Positions 48,662-58,830 of a stretch of DNA of 64,000 nt are shown in pieces. Source of the stretch: Holothuria scabra (taxonomy: Eukaryota; Echinodermata; Holothuroidea; Aspidochirotida; Holothuriidae); the NCBI GenBank assembly GCA_037179385.1, contig CM074195.1:12995887-13059886 (forward strand), given 5' to 3'. Below the pieces are notes generated by a model. The model had not been told where the DNA came from and did not search any database. It saw only the letters and a program-made list of their open reading frames with translations. The translations under genes and the position numbers were made by a program. Position 1 is the stretch's first letter; each line of letters begins with the position of its first letter.

Positions 48662-49006
48662 CTGATGGTTACTGCGCTCTTGTAGCAAGGTGTGATAGCA
48701 CCCTTACTCTTATGGGGTGATGTAATTAATGAGCTCTCTCTGTGCAACATGCTCTGGGAACAAACAGGAAGTGTTCAAGGTCATGAAAACATTTTTAATT
48801 TTGAAAGAAAACAAAGCAGGTTATGTGAATAGTATAACAAGAAAGTCACAAATTATTGCGCAATGGACCAATTTGTTTTATGTGAATAAATTTCATTATT
48901 TTATATCTCAGCTCGGGAATGTAAAATGGGAGTTGGACTGTTAGAATAAACCTTTCATGTTCTTTAATACATGTTTTTTATTTTTTTTGACTTGAGGTAC
49001 ACTTTT
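48445..49006. mobile_element. ~560-bp MITE with ~78-bp terminal inverted repeats
   Basis: The left end TTAAAGTGTACCTCAAGTCA (from 48444) through CTAACAGTCCAACTCCC (48522) is mirrored by GGGAGTTGGACTGTTAG (48928) through TTGACTTGAGGTACACTTTT (49005), with moderate divergence and indels in the AT-rich middle of the arms. No coding capacity. Target duplication is unclear. Confidence 0.75.
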
Positions 49007-49805
49007 ACCTAACAAGTCACATTCGAGTTTGTCGTCGAAACGTTCTTTTCATCTTCGATGTGAAATGCAGTAAATGACAGTGCAGATATACACGGTATCT
49101 AATTTAGTGAATAGGCATTTTGAAGTTATTACTTGATTTCATACGTGCGCACAATATGTGTTTTACACACATTCATATACGTTTTCTTAATTGTTTCACA
49201 TTTTACTTATTTACTGTTTTTGAAGGAAATAGTTCAAATTTTACTTCCGTTCAAACATTTTTTCTCAAATACTTTATCAGGACGCAACAAATTTGGGGGA
49301 CTAGGCTGACGAAAAACCCCATCCCCGCCCCCTCAGGCTCGTGGCTACGCCACTGGCTTCGCTTAGATAGTCTTTCGGGCAGTATTACATTTTTCTGACA
49401 AAAGAAAAAACAATAATTTTGTCCCCTCCCAAACTGAAACGCTCCCGTACGCCTATTTCAATATATAAAACATAAAGCTTCAAATAAATGGAAAGCCAAA
49501 CTTTTTCCGCGGCCGGAAGATTTTCCCAATATGGTCCGAGGGCATTAATCTGCCTACTTTGATATTCAGTAACCGCCCAACAAAACTACAGATCACCCCC
49601 TATACTTGATTTTTCTTATAAGAACGTCAAATTCTTCTATAAACACCCCAAATCTGTCATGAAATTACAAATTATCCCAATATAAACTTCAGAATATTAA
49701 AAGTGGCAAAATCTTCCAATTTTGATGGATCTTCAGTACAACAAATAACCCAAGACAACTCTGATAATCCGACCTCGGCATTCTACCTAATTTTGCTCTT
49801 GAAAG
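49007..49805. other. Non-coding; transposon-like scraps
   Basis: No gene is supported. GGCTACGCCACTGGCTTCGC and CTTAGATAGTCTTTCGGGCA near 49340-49383 echo termini of the neighbouring repeat families. Confidence 0.4.
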
Positions 49806-49815
49806 GCATACAACC

Positions 49816-50599
49816 ATGGGAGTCCGCAGAAATTTTTACAAGGGGGGGGGGGGGCAAGGTCATTCATGGATGATTGAATTGTGTACACTATCTAAGCGGA
49901 GCGCCACCATCAGTTGGCGCGGAGCGTACAAGAAAATTTTGGGCCTAACAAACTCTCCAGATGGCCGGAAACGACACTTGGCGAATGTTATAAGCTGCAT
50001 GTACCCAGCCCTGAACAGGAATTTCATGTCTGTAATTTTAAGATTTTAAAATTTTCAATGTAAAAAAATGTTGAAGGGAAATCTGCCTCTCGGTCACGGC
50101 CTCGCACGCCTATGGACGATAAAACTTACAACTGTCAAACAGCCTATATAGCCTATATCCGTTACCCAATTATGAACCGTACCCCCCCCCCCCCCACCCA
50201 TATTCACCTTGTATAACCCACATCCGCGCGTCGCCACTTGAGATCAGCACGGGACCAAACCAAGACCAACGCATTCATCAATAGTCGGATGCCATATGCA
50301 CACTATATACCTGACAACTGGTACAATTTTGGCATAGTTTTTACAATTACAAATTTCCAATATATCACGAATGATGGTCCCCAAATTACGATTTCACTTT
50401 TCAGCATACCATCTTCTCTTTTGCTATCCCTGGTCAAATGTCCGCATTTTCACGAGTAGAAACTGACGCTGTGAGTGAAGATATTTTGATGGTTTATTTT
50501 TATTTTTTTTTATTTCAATTTTCAATTAATTTTTTGACAAGTTTGATTTTCCGGGGGGGGGGGGGCGGGAGTGCCCCCTTGCCCCCCCCGGACGCCCAT
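49816..50599. mobile_element. 784-bp TIR element with a ~9-10-bp target duplication
   Basis: The left end ATGGGAGTCCG and the right end CGGACGCCCAT form an inverted repeat with one mismatch. Both ends lead inward to G/C homopolymers (G13 at 49842-49854; C8 and G13 at about 50582-50589 and 50553-50565). GCATACAACC (49806-49815) and GCGTACAACC (50600-50609) flank it directly, 9 of 10 identical. A 9-bp duplication would suit Mutator-like elements. It contains a third copy of the 43480-43600 module and a C14 run at 50182. No transposase was seen. Confidence 0.7.
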
Positions 50600-50609
50600 G
50601 CGTACAACC

Positions 50610-51656
50610 CAATTTTTTTTATTATAATCTAACAAAAACCAAATTTTCCTATATTAAATTCCAAAATTTCTGCAATATAAAAAGCTCTTTATTTCCTTCG
50701 TTCAAAAAAAGGAACAAAACCTTTTCGGGCAAACTTCTAAACTCGTCCGTCTGGAGACCTTATAGTACGTAGGCCTAGAACGATTAAATGCATAACTCCA
50801 ACAGAATTTCACCTCTCGCGTGCAAAACGTTTTTGAATTTGCCCATATATGAAGCATGGATGCTTCAATAAACACGCCAACTTTTTCAATGGTCCTTACA
50901 AAAGCCAAATTTGTTTCAGAAAATTTTATTTTTATTTTAAAATAAACTCCAGATTTTTAAGTATGTTAAAAAGAAACTAGCCAAAAAATTCGGCGCACTG
51001 CCCGCGCCTCAGATTGTGTCGAGTTAGGTCCTACCGGGCAAACTGATTGCTTTTGTCGGGGCCTTGAAATCCTTCCCCCTGTTGGGCGAATCCTGGCGCC
51101 ACCCCTCAAGCTGCCGGCGTTAGATGGACTCGGATACTGGGAGCCGTTTTCCAGCTCACACGAAACATGTCCAGCAGACATCGCGTATGGCAAAAATGCC
51201 AGTGCGGTGACGATATGAACCCTTTGTGAGGATAAAAGTTGCGACAGTTGCGAAGGATGTTCATTCAGTATTTGCAAACATTTCACTGCTGTGCTGAAAA
51301 GGTAATGTCACAGCTTTGTTCAGTAATTAAAAAGGTGGTGCTGGGAAACAAGCTAACCGAGGCAACTTGCGAGTTGGTCGAACTGAAAAAGACGGAAGAT
51401 AACGGGAATTGTAATAATGTGATTAGTGCTTTTTTACTTTACATTCTGGTTCCAAAGCAACAGGAGGCCTACGAACGACCAAGGTCCATGCTAACGTTAG
51501 GCCTAACGTAAAACGCCAATGCTAAACGTTAACGTAGGCCTAGGCCTAACTTAGGCTAATAGTAATAGTAATACTAGCCTAGCTACGGTGGTGTAGCCTA
51601 GCCTACACTACAGTTAGTTAGGCCTGATAAGATACCAACACGACTGTGTTACACTT
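50610..51656. other. Non-coding, intergenic
   Basis: No gene was recognised. The open frame at 51239-51511 has no identifiable domain. AGGCCTA and CTAACGTTAGGCC motifs cluster at 51490-51620. Confidence 0.45.
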
Positions 51657-51902
51657 ACAGTAGGTTACAGTTAGTTTCCGCCCTCGCTATTTTCCGCCCT
51701 TTTATTTTTAGCAGAAAACATCTTTTTGGGAGGCCAAAAGTAATGGAATGGAATATGATTTCAGTGTTACTTCTGTCAAATGAAGATTCTATCAACTTTT
51801 CCTCAAAGTTTCAAACTTCATCGATGTCTTTTACTATTCGATGCGACGCCCGTTACCGCCATGTTGACGTCTCTCCAAGGCACCTTCTCACTGTAGACTT
51901 CA
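51657..51902 (+). mobile_element. TTAGTTTCCGCCC-family element, split by a hAT-like insertion
   Basis: It begins GGTTACAGTTAGTTTCCGCC and continues through blocks matching, in reverse complement, 54165-54440 (for example TCATCGATGTCTTTTACTAT and the CGCCCGTTACCGCCATG region). It continues after the hAT-like element at 53783 with GTATACTAATACG. Confidence 0.75.
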
Positions 51903-51908
51903 GTATAC

Positions 51909-53782
51909 CAGGGCTGGAATTAAGGTTGGAGGAGGGCACGGCCATTTAGCCTTGGTCATTCATCAATTTTGGAGGGCACCACAGCCATCAGGTAGGGCAC
52001 CAAGGCCAAATATTTTTGAATGGCAGGGCACCAAGGCCATTTTTGGAGGGGGTGTTTTTATCGGAGTGTTGCACAGCACAGCGGTATACCACGGTTTTCC
52101 CTGGATTTAGAATTGAACGTCGCGCATCTAATGCGTCCATGAGTGGATCGCCGGCCTGGGGAGGGGGGTATGAGGGGAGTGGGTGTCCCCCTGGAAATTT
52201 TGGGACGTATGCAAGTCCCTAGATGCAAAATGGTGACACTTTTGAGGCAAATTAGTCAACACAACTTCTGTAAGTTGACGCCAAAATATTGGCACTAAAA
52301 CCCACATTCGTATTAATTTTGATGTACTGATAGCGTTAACATTGGCTTTATATCACTGTAATTTCTGCTTCAAAAGTTTTGGTTCATCGGCATGGCTTCT
52401 ATAAAGTGATGGCACCGGACGATTTTTACCCCAGGTTGGCCGTTATTTCGCGCCCGTTGTTCGCCAAAATTGACATGATTGGGCAGGCTTGCAATATCAC
52501 CAGTTCAGGATAGAAAATATTGGGAATATTTCCGTTCGTTTCACGAACGGGGTATCACTTTTGTAGGCGTAATATTTTCACTTCAGAAGTGGAGATACAA
52601 GTCACCGTTAATACAGTACTGTAGATTTGTTTGCAGTCGATGTCACATGCTCTTTAATAATTTAGTTCTTAGGCCAACATCATGCTTATTTTGTTTTTCA
52701 TCCCCCAATCATGTCGGAACATTTGCATTTTTTTACTGCACTGGGTAGTAGTGGCATCATGTAATGTAGCTACTCTCCTGCTTTAACGAACCCGATGTAG
52801 AACAATCATTCAGTTCATGATAATCTTAGCAGTTCTGGGCAGCCAACAATTGCACCCAGTTAACATATCTTATGGTTCCTTTCGGATATAAATATCCCGG
52901 TATATTTTAAGCAGTTCTTGTCCAAAACTTACGTCTTGTTTAAAAAGAATCTGCAACTGAAATGCACGTAAGTCAGATCCCCAAAAAGTCCACGTACGCA
53001 GAGATTTGTGATACCTTTTCATGGTGAATTTGGCACGGGGCTCGCCCCGCTGCGATAGCCGGCTATATAAGCATGGGAAGTGCGATCCTCGTAACACAAG
53101 CTCAACGGGGAAGCTTGTCTCGAGACCGAGTATTTTCACACACTAAATCACATAGGCGAAGGCGCGAGTTGTGATTGGCTGGCTAGAATCAATGCAATTG
53201 AACCAATCACGATGCAGGGACCAATTTAAATTTTGAAATGGATTCTCTACATATGATGTCACCAAGCAAAACATGATGCCTTGTTTGGTGGAAAAAACGA
53301 CCATGCACGAAAGTCTACTGCACGCGTGGGCCAAGAATTTTGCTGCATGAGACCACGTGCATCACTATTTTTGTTTACAATGACGTCGCATGACAACATT
53401 GCTTAAGTCCTACTGTAAATAACATTACGGAAGGAATGCTAGAAATGACTTAATTTATGCAAGAAAGTAACCACCGAACTTCACAATATTCTAGGAGCTA
53501 CGTGTACAAAATGTGCACTGATATTTATGCTAAGCTTGGGGATTTGAAAAAGGTGAAACACTGCAGCTCGATAGTCTGTTGTCTGTACAATGTGTTTTGT
53601 GCAGAACAGTTTTTACAACAACTTACGTGGCACTTTCTGTGAGAAAGCAAGGAAAACACATTGAAAGCAATTCTAAATCTAATTCCATGTAATACTACAG
53701 GGTTATAGCGTAAAATATCAAACGATCACTTCCATGGCGGGATGGCCATGGCCGTCGTGGCCGTCGTTTAATTCCAGCCCTG
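51909..53782. mobile_element. 1.87-kb hAT-like non-autonomous element
   Basis: The ends CAGGGCTGGAATTAA (51909) and TTAATTCCAGCCCTG (to 53782) are perfect inverted repeats with the CAGGG start common in hAT transposons. GTATAC occurs on both sides (51903-51908, 53783-53788). The paralogous uninterrupted sequence near 54163-54180 has a single GTATAC at this place, so GTATAC is the target duplication (6 bp; classic hATs use 8, but subgroups with shorter duplications are known). Subterminal GGGCACCAAGGCCA repeats near the left end may bind transposase. No transposase frame was found. Confidence 0.75.
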
Positions 53783-53801
53783 GTATACTAATACGAACTG
53801 G

Positions 53802-54793
53802 GGTCCGTTAGTTTCCGCCCTCGATAGTTTCCGCCCGTTACTTTCCACCCCTAAAAACCTTGGGGCGGAAAGTAATGTTTGAACTAACATGTGATAAAAA
53901 TAACTGTTAACTTAAAATTTCAAATCCAAGTACTGTACAAGGCAACAATGAAATTCATGGCTAGGCCTAAAACTTTTCAGTATCCTCATCAAAAATCATC
54001 GAAAAGAATGAATTTTACCACCTTTTTTCAAACGGCCAGTCTGGTCACAGACTCGTTTTTTTTTACATATAAGTAGTCCGCTTGTTTATAGTTAGGCTTA
54101 TGCTGATTGTATGAACAATTGTTCACAGCACTGAATACCGTATACCTGTACGTAAGTACGTATTAGTATACAGAAGTCTACAGTGAGACTGTTACTTGGA
54201 AAGACGTCAACATGGCAGTAACGGGCGTCACATTGAATAGTAAAAGACATCGATGAAGTTTGAAACTTTAAGGAAAAGTTGATGGAATCTTCATTTGATA
54301 AAAGTACCACGGAAATCATATTTCAATCCATTACTTTTTGCCTCCCAAAAAGATGTTTTCTGCTAAAAATTAAAGGGGCGGAAAACACCGTTTTTGAGGG
54401 GCGGAAAGTAGCTAGGGCGGAAACTAACTGTAACCATACGAACTTACGTACAGGTATACGGTATTCAGTGCTGCGAACAATTGTTCACGCAATCAGCATA
54501 AGCCTACATATAGACAAGCAGACTACTTATACGTAAAAAAATACGAGTCTGTGACTAGACTTGCCGTTTAGAAAAAAGGTCATACAATTCATTCTTTTTG
54601 ATGAGGATACTGAAAAATTTTTAGGTCTATGCCTATCCACAAATATCAAATTTGTTTTGTTGTACTTGGATTTGAAATTTGAAGTTAACAGTTATTTTTA
54701 ACACTTGTAAGTTCAAACATTACTTTCTGCCCTAAGATTTTTAGGGGGGGAAAGTAACAGGCGAAAAATAGCGAGGGCAGAAACTAATGGACC
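53802..54793. repeat. 992-bp palindromic complex of TTAGTTTCCGCCC-family elements
   Basis: The left arm (53802-54157) and the right arm (54443-54793) are diverged inverted copies of ~350 bp, with outer ends GGTCCGTTAGTTTCCGCCCT and its counterpart AACTAATGGACC. The 285-bp centre (54158-54442) is an inverted copy of 51657-51913. Repeated TTTCCGCCC blocks lie just inside the outer ends. This looks like elements inserted tail-to-tail or a long-TIR transposon. No transposase was seen. Confidence 0.75.
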
Positions 54794-55409
54794 TTGTTAC
54801 AGTATAGGCCTATAGTGTCATACGATTCAAATACTGTTCAAGTCCTCCTCTTTAGTCACCTCTTACTACAGGCAGAGAATACCGTGGGCATATTTTTCAA
54901 CCCCCAGCCCACATGGGGAAGCTATCATACACCAGCAACAGTAACATTAATTAGGGACTGAGTCAGACCTCAGTAAAGGACTAGGCTATGTATGGACGAT
55001 TGCATAATTGCTTCCTATACATAGTCCTTACTCCTGTGATTCCCCGGTTGCTGGTCTTTGACCGTACTATGTCTGGTCGAAATTACTTTTCTCTTGTAAC
55101 AAAGGTAGGACCTGAAATGCTAATTTGCTATCATAAATTACCTTTTCCATATGCTGTTGAACTACTGCAACTACTTTTGATGACTTGAAACCTCGGTACT
55201 AATTTAGAATCAGTGCCCAGAAATGACAACAACTCTCAACTTAAAAGAGGGCGCTGAAACTTTTTTTTTTCAGAGAAAAAGACAGTTTTTTTTTTTTTTC
55301 TGTGTATTAAAATGCCTTTCTTTTTTTTCTCCACTGGAGAAGAGCAGTATGATGAATTTGCTGTGGAAAGAAGTGATTGGTTAATGCTGTGGAAGAAAGA
55401 AAAGCAATG

Positions 55410-55515
55410 GTTAAACATGGATTTGAACCCCTGTCATACCGGTATACACAGTATAGCATATAGACCAGCGCGCTTGCCGAGTGCACTGAAAGCGCCGTTG
55501 CCGGTGGAAGGTCTT
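55410..55515 (-). mobile_element. tRNA-like sequence or SINE head
   Basis: The minus strand contains GGGGTTCAAATCCATG, whose GGTTCAAATCC is a perfect Pol III B box (55419-55429). About 60 bp upstream is a GCGCGCTGGTC segment typical of the D-arm end of tRNA-derived SINEs. A clean cloverleaf could not be drawn, so a SINE or tRNA pseudogene is more likely than a working tRNA. Confidence 0.4.
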
Positions 55516-55761
55516 CAAATAATATAAGTACAGTCTAACAGTACCACATACTATGACATATACATATATACACGCATATACGTATCCCTCGAGCCAAGTA
55601 ATTACGCATACATATACCTAAATTGTGCATATATTTAAACGTACAATGATGTATATATTCCCACGTGTGCGTACACCTACATATAGCCCATCCCAACCCT
55701 CTTCTTATGCATACGTATGCGTATGTATGTACGTACTCATATATTGGTATGTGTATTATAT

Positions 55762-55790
55762 CCCTAACCTTAACCTTAACCCTAACCCTA
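55762..55790 (+). repeat. Interstitial telomere-like repeat
   Basis: CCCTAACCTTAACCTTAACC followed by CTAACCCT: about five CCCTAA-type units, two of them CCTTAA variants. Confidence 0.7.
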
Positions 55791-56134
55791 TTACTATGTG
55801 TATGTATCCACGTATGACGTAAGTTTTGGACCTTTATTCTAAATTAGAGCCGAAACCTCTAAAAAGGTCCGAAAATTTGGAATAAAATCCTCAACTTTGC
55901 AACTTCTGAAAATTTACTGTAGGGTTCGAAATATTTGTTTACATTAGAACACTCATGCATATTATTGTGATGTCACTAAGAATGTTATATATGTCTGCCG
56001 TTTAGCATGAATCCCTATGGAAAGTCCACTGTGAAAGATGCCTTCATTGACCCAACAGTTACACTCATTAGCATACTGTTGTAAACAAAGTTCCAAAGTC
56101 ACATAGTAAAGTAAGATAATTCTACTGCACGAAA

Positions 56135-57828
56135 AAGTTGGTGATTTTATTCCAAAGTTTTGACCCTTTCCTGAAGATTTCAGGGATCAAAAAGGGTTTG
56201 GTTGTGCCTGTAAGACTTGTAGGCCTAGAAGTTGATATAACTGTTCCCAGTGTTTTAAAGCTTCTCAAAAATCTTAATCCGGGAAAAGCAGCAGGCCCTG
56301 GCAAAATGAGCCCAAGAGTCCTGAAAGAACTGGCTGATGTCATTGCTAATCCTCTGACTTTGTTGTTTAGGAAATCCTTACTGTGGCTGAAGGGCATGTT
56401 CCAACTGACTGGAGAATTGCTAATGTCACACCTATTTACAAAAAAGATCAAAAAGTATGACCCCGCTAACTATCGTCCAATTAGTTTGACCAGCATTACA
56501 TCTAAACTTATGGAGCATATACTCTCCAGCAGTGTCATGTCCTTTGGTACCAAAAACAATATCCTCTATGCCCTACAACACAGTGTCTGCAATAAAAGAT
56601 CATGTGCAAGCCAGCTTCTTGAATTTATCCAAGATGTATCAACTAACATGCAAAATGGGCTTCAAACTGAAGTCTGCGTGCTCGACTTCTCAAAGGCCTT
56701 CGGCAAAGTAGGGCACACAAGGTTGATTGAAAAGTTAAAATGGTACGGTATAACAGGTAGTACTAATAATTGGATTAAAAGCTTCCTCAACAATAGAACC
56801 CAAGCTGTAGTCTTAGATGGTGTGTCTTCATCCAGTATACGTGTATCTTCTGGGGTACCACAGGGCGCCATCCTTGGACACTGCCTGTTTCTTTTTTATA
56901 AATGACATTGCCCAAAATCTATATTCCACCATGTGTATCTTTGCTGATGATACTATGATTTGTTTGGTGATTAAAGATGAGTTTGATGCCAAACTAATGC
57001 AAAAAGACCTTGACACCCTACAAGACTGGGAGAAAAAATGGATGATAGAGTTTCACCCAGACAAATGTGATGTGGTCAGCATTACTCACAAACTTTACCC
57101 AAAGAAGTTTAATTACTATCTCCATGGGAAAGAGCTCAAACATGTCCCACATATAAAGTACCTTGTGGTCAACATCACTCATGACCTTCGCTGGGATAAG
57201 CACATAGACAGCATCACTCTGCAGGCAACAAATACCTAAAATTTTCTCCGCTGAAATATTAACATTAGAAACTCTCAGGTTAAACTGCAAGCGTATAAGT
57301 CTCTCGTTAGACCTATTCTAGAGTACAGCAGTACCGTGTCTGGGATCCCAGGCTATACAAACAACTTGACAAACCAAATTGAGATGGTTCAAAGATGTGG
57401 TGCAATTGCTCTCCACCGCTGCAGTCGTACTTCTTGTGTTGGCTGTATGCTTCAGATTTTGCATTGTCCAACTCTTGCTGAGAGACCAAGGTTAGCTAGA
57501 CTGTGGATGTTTTACGAGATCCAGAATCAACTAGTTGCCATTGATCCAACTAAGTATCTAATCTCTAAAAAGCATAAACTTTCCACTCATCGTGAAAACT
57601 CCCAAGCGTACTTCATTCCTAGCTCTACTAGGGACTATTATAAGATGTCGTTTTCCCCCGAACCGTACGTGAACTGTCTACCTGAGGATATCATTAAGGC
57701 TCCCTCATTGAGTGTATTTAAGAAGAAAACCAAGTAGGGCAGTTGTGCCCACATAGCCAATATTCCTCCAGTGCAGGAGTCTTCACGTTTGAAGTTGACA
57801 TTATACAGGATGATGATGATGATGATGA
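56135..57828 (+). pseudogene. Decayed CR1/Jockey-type LINE (reverse transcriptase, 5' truncated)
   Basis: Reverse-transcriptase blocks appear in order: LLKNLNPGKAAGPGKMSPRV, NYRPISLTSITSKLMEHI, VCVLDFSKAFGKVGH (first catalytic Asp at 56684), SSGVPQGAILG, then FADD at 56940-56951 and the C-terminal RTSCVGCMLQ/TLAERPRLARLWMFYEIQ region typical of CR1-like LINEs. The frame is broken at a T-run near 56892, a stop at 57237, and another shift before 57336. The usual AFDKV-H is AFGKV-H here. It ends in (GAT)n at 57809-57828, a usual LINE tail of this clade. The endonuclease part is missing. It encodes no working protein. Confidence 0.88.
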
Positions 57829-58104
57829 AGTATATTTATAGCATTAAATAAGTGTTTTAGGTAAAAAATTTGTTGTCAGAAGAAAGTTAATTTCCATGTT
57901 TAAAACTTCCACCGATCATCCCTCTTGTTAAAACAGTTGGAATAAGGACTGTGTATAGTGAGAATAGCCAACGACTAAAGTCCTTTACTGCGGACTAGGG
58001 ACTGAGTGTATCTCATAGTCATACTCAAAAAGAGAATGCTATTTGCTATTCGCATCTAAGATTCTAACTCTGTGGCGTATCTTTCTTTCAGTATTGATGT
58101 ATTT

Positions 58105-58185
58105 ATGATGACCACTTGCAACGCATGAGAGGACAATTGAGGAAAGAAAGCGGAAACAGTAACTGTTACTGGAAGTGGTCATCAT
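58105..58185. repeat. 81-bp inverted repeat
   Basis: ATGATGACCACTT (58105-58117) and AAGTGGTCATCAT (58173-58185) are perfect 13-bp inverted arms around a 55-bp loop that itself holds ACAGTAACTGT. Confidence 0.8.
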
Positions 58186-58771
58186 GAATCGTCAAAGTTA
58201 TCAAAACAATAACACAGTCTCAGCATTTTGTTCTCAAATAGCTCAGGGGTGTGGAAGCAAGGTGGCATCCACAACTTGGCAAATCCACTCAAAGATCCCT
58301 TTCTTGGACTTCAATTTCCATTTACTTCTATTTTGTCTTTAACCCAATGTGTTGAGTGTCATTCTCAAATCAGCCAAACCACTCTGTTACTGAGAACATT
58401 GTTACATGTGGACCTGTATTCTACAATTACTGCCATTTGATCTACAGACTTCTCCTGAACAAGAGGCATCTGAGACTTATGTTAGGAACTTCATTGTTTC
58501 TCAAACGTTTGTGCATGAAATTAATTCTTACGTGGAAGATTTATGAAATGGAAGGTTAATAAGAGCATGGAATAAAATAAATATTTAATATTTGTTTTAA
58601 ATATATTTTTGGTAAAATTTACATTGAGTAACCAACTAATGGCACAACTATACTACAGCTTCATTACAAGTGCAGACTCAAGGTTATTTTTAACAGATGC
58701 TCAGCATAAGCAATGGAGTAGGGAAAATGAACCAGTATGCCACAACTGGAAAGAAGGCTGTGGATGGCTTG

Positions 58772-58830
58772 ACTTACACCAGTTGGTTGGAAACTGGGCA
58801 GTAAAACTCCATCTAACTAACTCTAACAGT
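58772..58830 (-). repeat. Dispersed repeat (GGAGTTTTACGGCCCAGTTT family), copy 5
   Basis: The minus strand reads TTAGTTAGATGGAGTTTTAC, then TGCCCAGTTTCCAACCAACT, nearly identical to copy 3. Confidence 0.6.

Larger units (their letters stand above)
54794..56130. other. Non-coding; small foldbacks, tRNA-like piece, telomere-like motif
   Basis: It contains a foldback at 54972-55034 (AGTAAAGGACTA ... TAGTCCTTACT), the tRNA-like sequence at 55410-55515, alternating purine/pyrimidine TATA/TACG-rich DNA at 55555-55760, and CCCTAA-like repeats at 55762-55790. Confidence 0.5.

Noticed and set aside
51239..51511. 90-codon frame
   Set aside because: No recognisable domain, no splice or poly(A) support; surrounded by repeat-derived sequence.
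55419..55429. Working tRNA gene on the minus strand
   Set aside because: The B box is perfect but a full cloverleaf with paired acceptor and anticodon stems could not be drawn.
55762..55790. Chromosome end
   Set aside because: Only about five imperfect CCCTAA-type units, with ordinary sequence on both sides; an interstitial motif.
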